Assembly (NCBI GenBank): GCA_007116095.1 | Contig: SKJD01000302.1 | Span: 1 to 5,781, forward strand | Source: Candidatus Hydrogenedentota bacterium | Lineage (GTDB): Bacteria; Hydrogenedentota; Hydrogenedentia; Hydrogenedentales; SCBR16-9 | DNA length: 5,781 bases | Direction of reading: 5' to 3' | Shown here: positions 4,874-5,781 of the stretch, one piece after another | How positions within the stretch are numbered: position 1 is the stretch's first letter | Layout: each line of letters starts with the position of its first letter | The notes under the pieces: generated by a model | Databases searched by the model: none | Told to the model about the DNA's origin: nothing | Seen by the model: the letters and a program-made list of their open reading frames with translations, nothing else | Translations under genes and position numbers: made by a program

Positions 4874-5781
4874 ATGAGAGTTTATGGCATTCAACCTGAC
4901 GGTCAGTTCAATGAGTACTTAAATACACCATTCCAAGCTGAACACGAGGAATCTGTTTTAGAGGGATGGATGGAATCCAACCCAAGTAAAATCCTGGAAG
5001 ATGGTAGCATTCTTATCATTGGTCGCCAGGTGAATACAGACTTGGGTGGATTTATTGACTTACTTGCACTCGATCGGGATGGCAACGTAATAGTTATTGA
5101 ACTCAAAAGGGATAAAACTCCTCGCGACACAATTGCTCAATCCTTGGAATATGCTTCCTTTGCCGAGCAATTGGATGCTAACCAACTTGAGGCAATACTT
5201 AATTCCTATTTGAATGATGAGTCACTGAGTCTTGCTGAGTATCACCGTGAGTATTTTAAACTTGCGATTGATGAGGCCATAGCATTCAACAAAGACCAAC
5301 GCATTGTCATTGTAGGTCAGAGTATTACTCCACAGATAAGACAAACAGCAACGTATTTGCAAAATAGAGGTATTCGTGTTACCTGCGTAGAGTTCACATT
5401 TTTTCAGGCCCAAGGTGGGCTACGCCTGCTTTCCCAAAAAATTGTGGTTGGTAATGAATCATTAAGACCAACCAAAGTCACATCAAGCTCATCTCCAATC
5501 ATAACTAAAGATGCATTTCTTTCTTCTTTGGACGACTATGGGAAACCCGTATTCGCCAAGATTCTCGAATTGGCAGCAGAAAAGTCCATGCCAATCCGAT
5601 GGGGTACCAAAGGTTTTTCGCTAAACGCAAACGTTGATGGGATTCATGTAGCCATTTGTTTTGTTTATCCACCAGATTCTGTGTATAGACAGACTATTCG
5701 AACCACACTATATGCTCGAGGTGGCGTGGAAAGAAAAACGGCAGTCCCCGAAGAGGTTTTAGATGCCTTACATGAGCAAGC
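4874..5781 (+). CDS. NucS/DUF91-like PD-(D/E)XK nuclease-domain protein, partial (runs off the window)
   Basis: The frame stays open for 302 codons from ATG 4874, which has GAGGG 5 nt upstream, to the right edge. The 3' end is missing. Residues about 20-95 form a RecB/NucS-type nuclease core: an acidic helix (E25, E26, E30), GRQVNTDLGGFIDLLALD with D62, then VIVIELKRD with E76 and K78, and Q89-x3-Y93 (QSLEY). The spacing D-14-E-2-K-11-Q-4-Y matches the archaeal NucS active site as I remember it. The archaeal N-terminal DNA-binding domain is absent; the nuclease core comes first and at least 200 residues follow, whose function I do not recognise. Codon use and base composition are much AT-richer than the genes to the left, suggesting acquisition. 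A Mg-dependent DNA endonuclease in repair or defence is likely, but its substrate cannot be told. Confidence 0.75.
   Translation, partial: MRVYGIQPDGQFNEYLNTPFQAEHEESVLEGWMESNPSKILEDGSILIIGRQVNTDLGGFIDLLALDRDGNVIVIELKRDKTPRDTIAQSLEYASFAEQLDANQLEAILNSYLNDESLSLAEYHREYFKLAIDEAIAFNKDQRIVIVGQSITPQIRQTATYLQNRGIRVTCVEFTFFQAQGGLRLLSQKIVVGNESLRPTKVTSSSSPIITKDAFLSSLDDYGKPVFAKILELAAEKSMPIRWGTKGFSLNANVDGIHVAICFVYPPDSVYRQTIRTTLYARGGVERKTAVPEEVLDALHEQ

Overview
The window looks like chromosomal DNA from a GC-rich member of the Pseudomonadota, possibly a gammaproteobacterium. That assignment is an inference from protein style and composition, not from a marker gene. Most of the window is a ferrous-iron uptake operon on the minus strand. 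A divergent one-gene regulatory unit and an AT-richer accessory gene, cut by the right edge, lie on the plus strand.

Minus strand, in transcription order: a DtxR/MntR-type metalloregulator (3554-3000) with an added C-terminal cysteine cluster; FeoA (2943-2707); FeoB (2703-508), the GTPase-coupled Fe(II) permease; a possible 23-codon His-rich ORF (500-429); and a small FeoB-associated Cys-rich membrane protein (436-224). About 180 nt of hairpin-dense sequence follows, ending in a short Rho-independent terminator (42-22). The gaps are short (56 nt, then 3 nt, then coupled or overlapping), so one transcript is likely. The layout suggests that the regulator senses cellular iron and controls its own operon, while FeoA and the Cys-rich peptide assist FeoB at the inner membrane.

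The 604 bp between the divergent genes (3555-4158) holds no convincing gene. It contains several inverted repeats, a plausible extended -10 promoter facing the feo operon (which would give a leader of about 270 nt), and a sigma70-like promoter facing right.

Plus strand: 4159-4737 encodes a 192-residue protein with a MerR/excisionase-type helix-turn-helix fused in front of a complete phosphoreceiver domain. A hairpin and a G-rich spacer follow. From about 4815 the sequence becomes visibly AT-richer. There an open-ended gene (4874 to beyond 5781) encodes a NucS/DUF91-like PD-(D/E)XK nuclease domain followed by at least 200 residues of unrecognised sequence. The composition change and the nuclease fold suggest the edge of an acquired or accessory segment, possibly defence-related, but the window ends before this can be tested.
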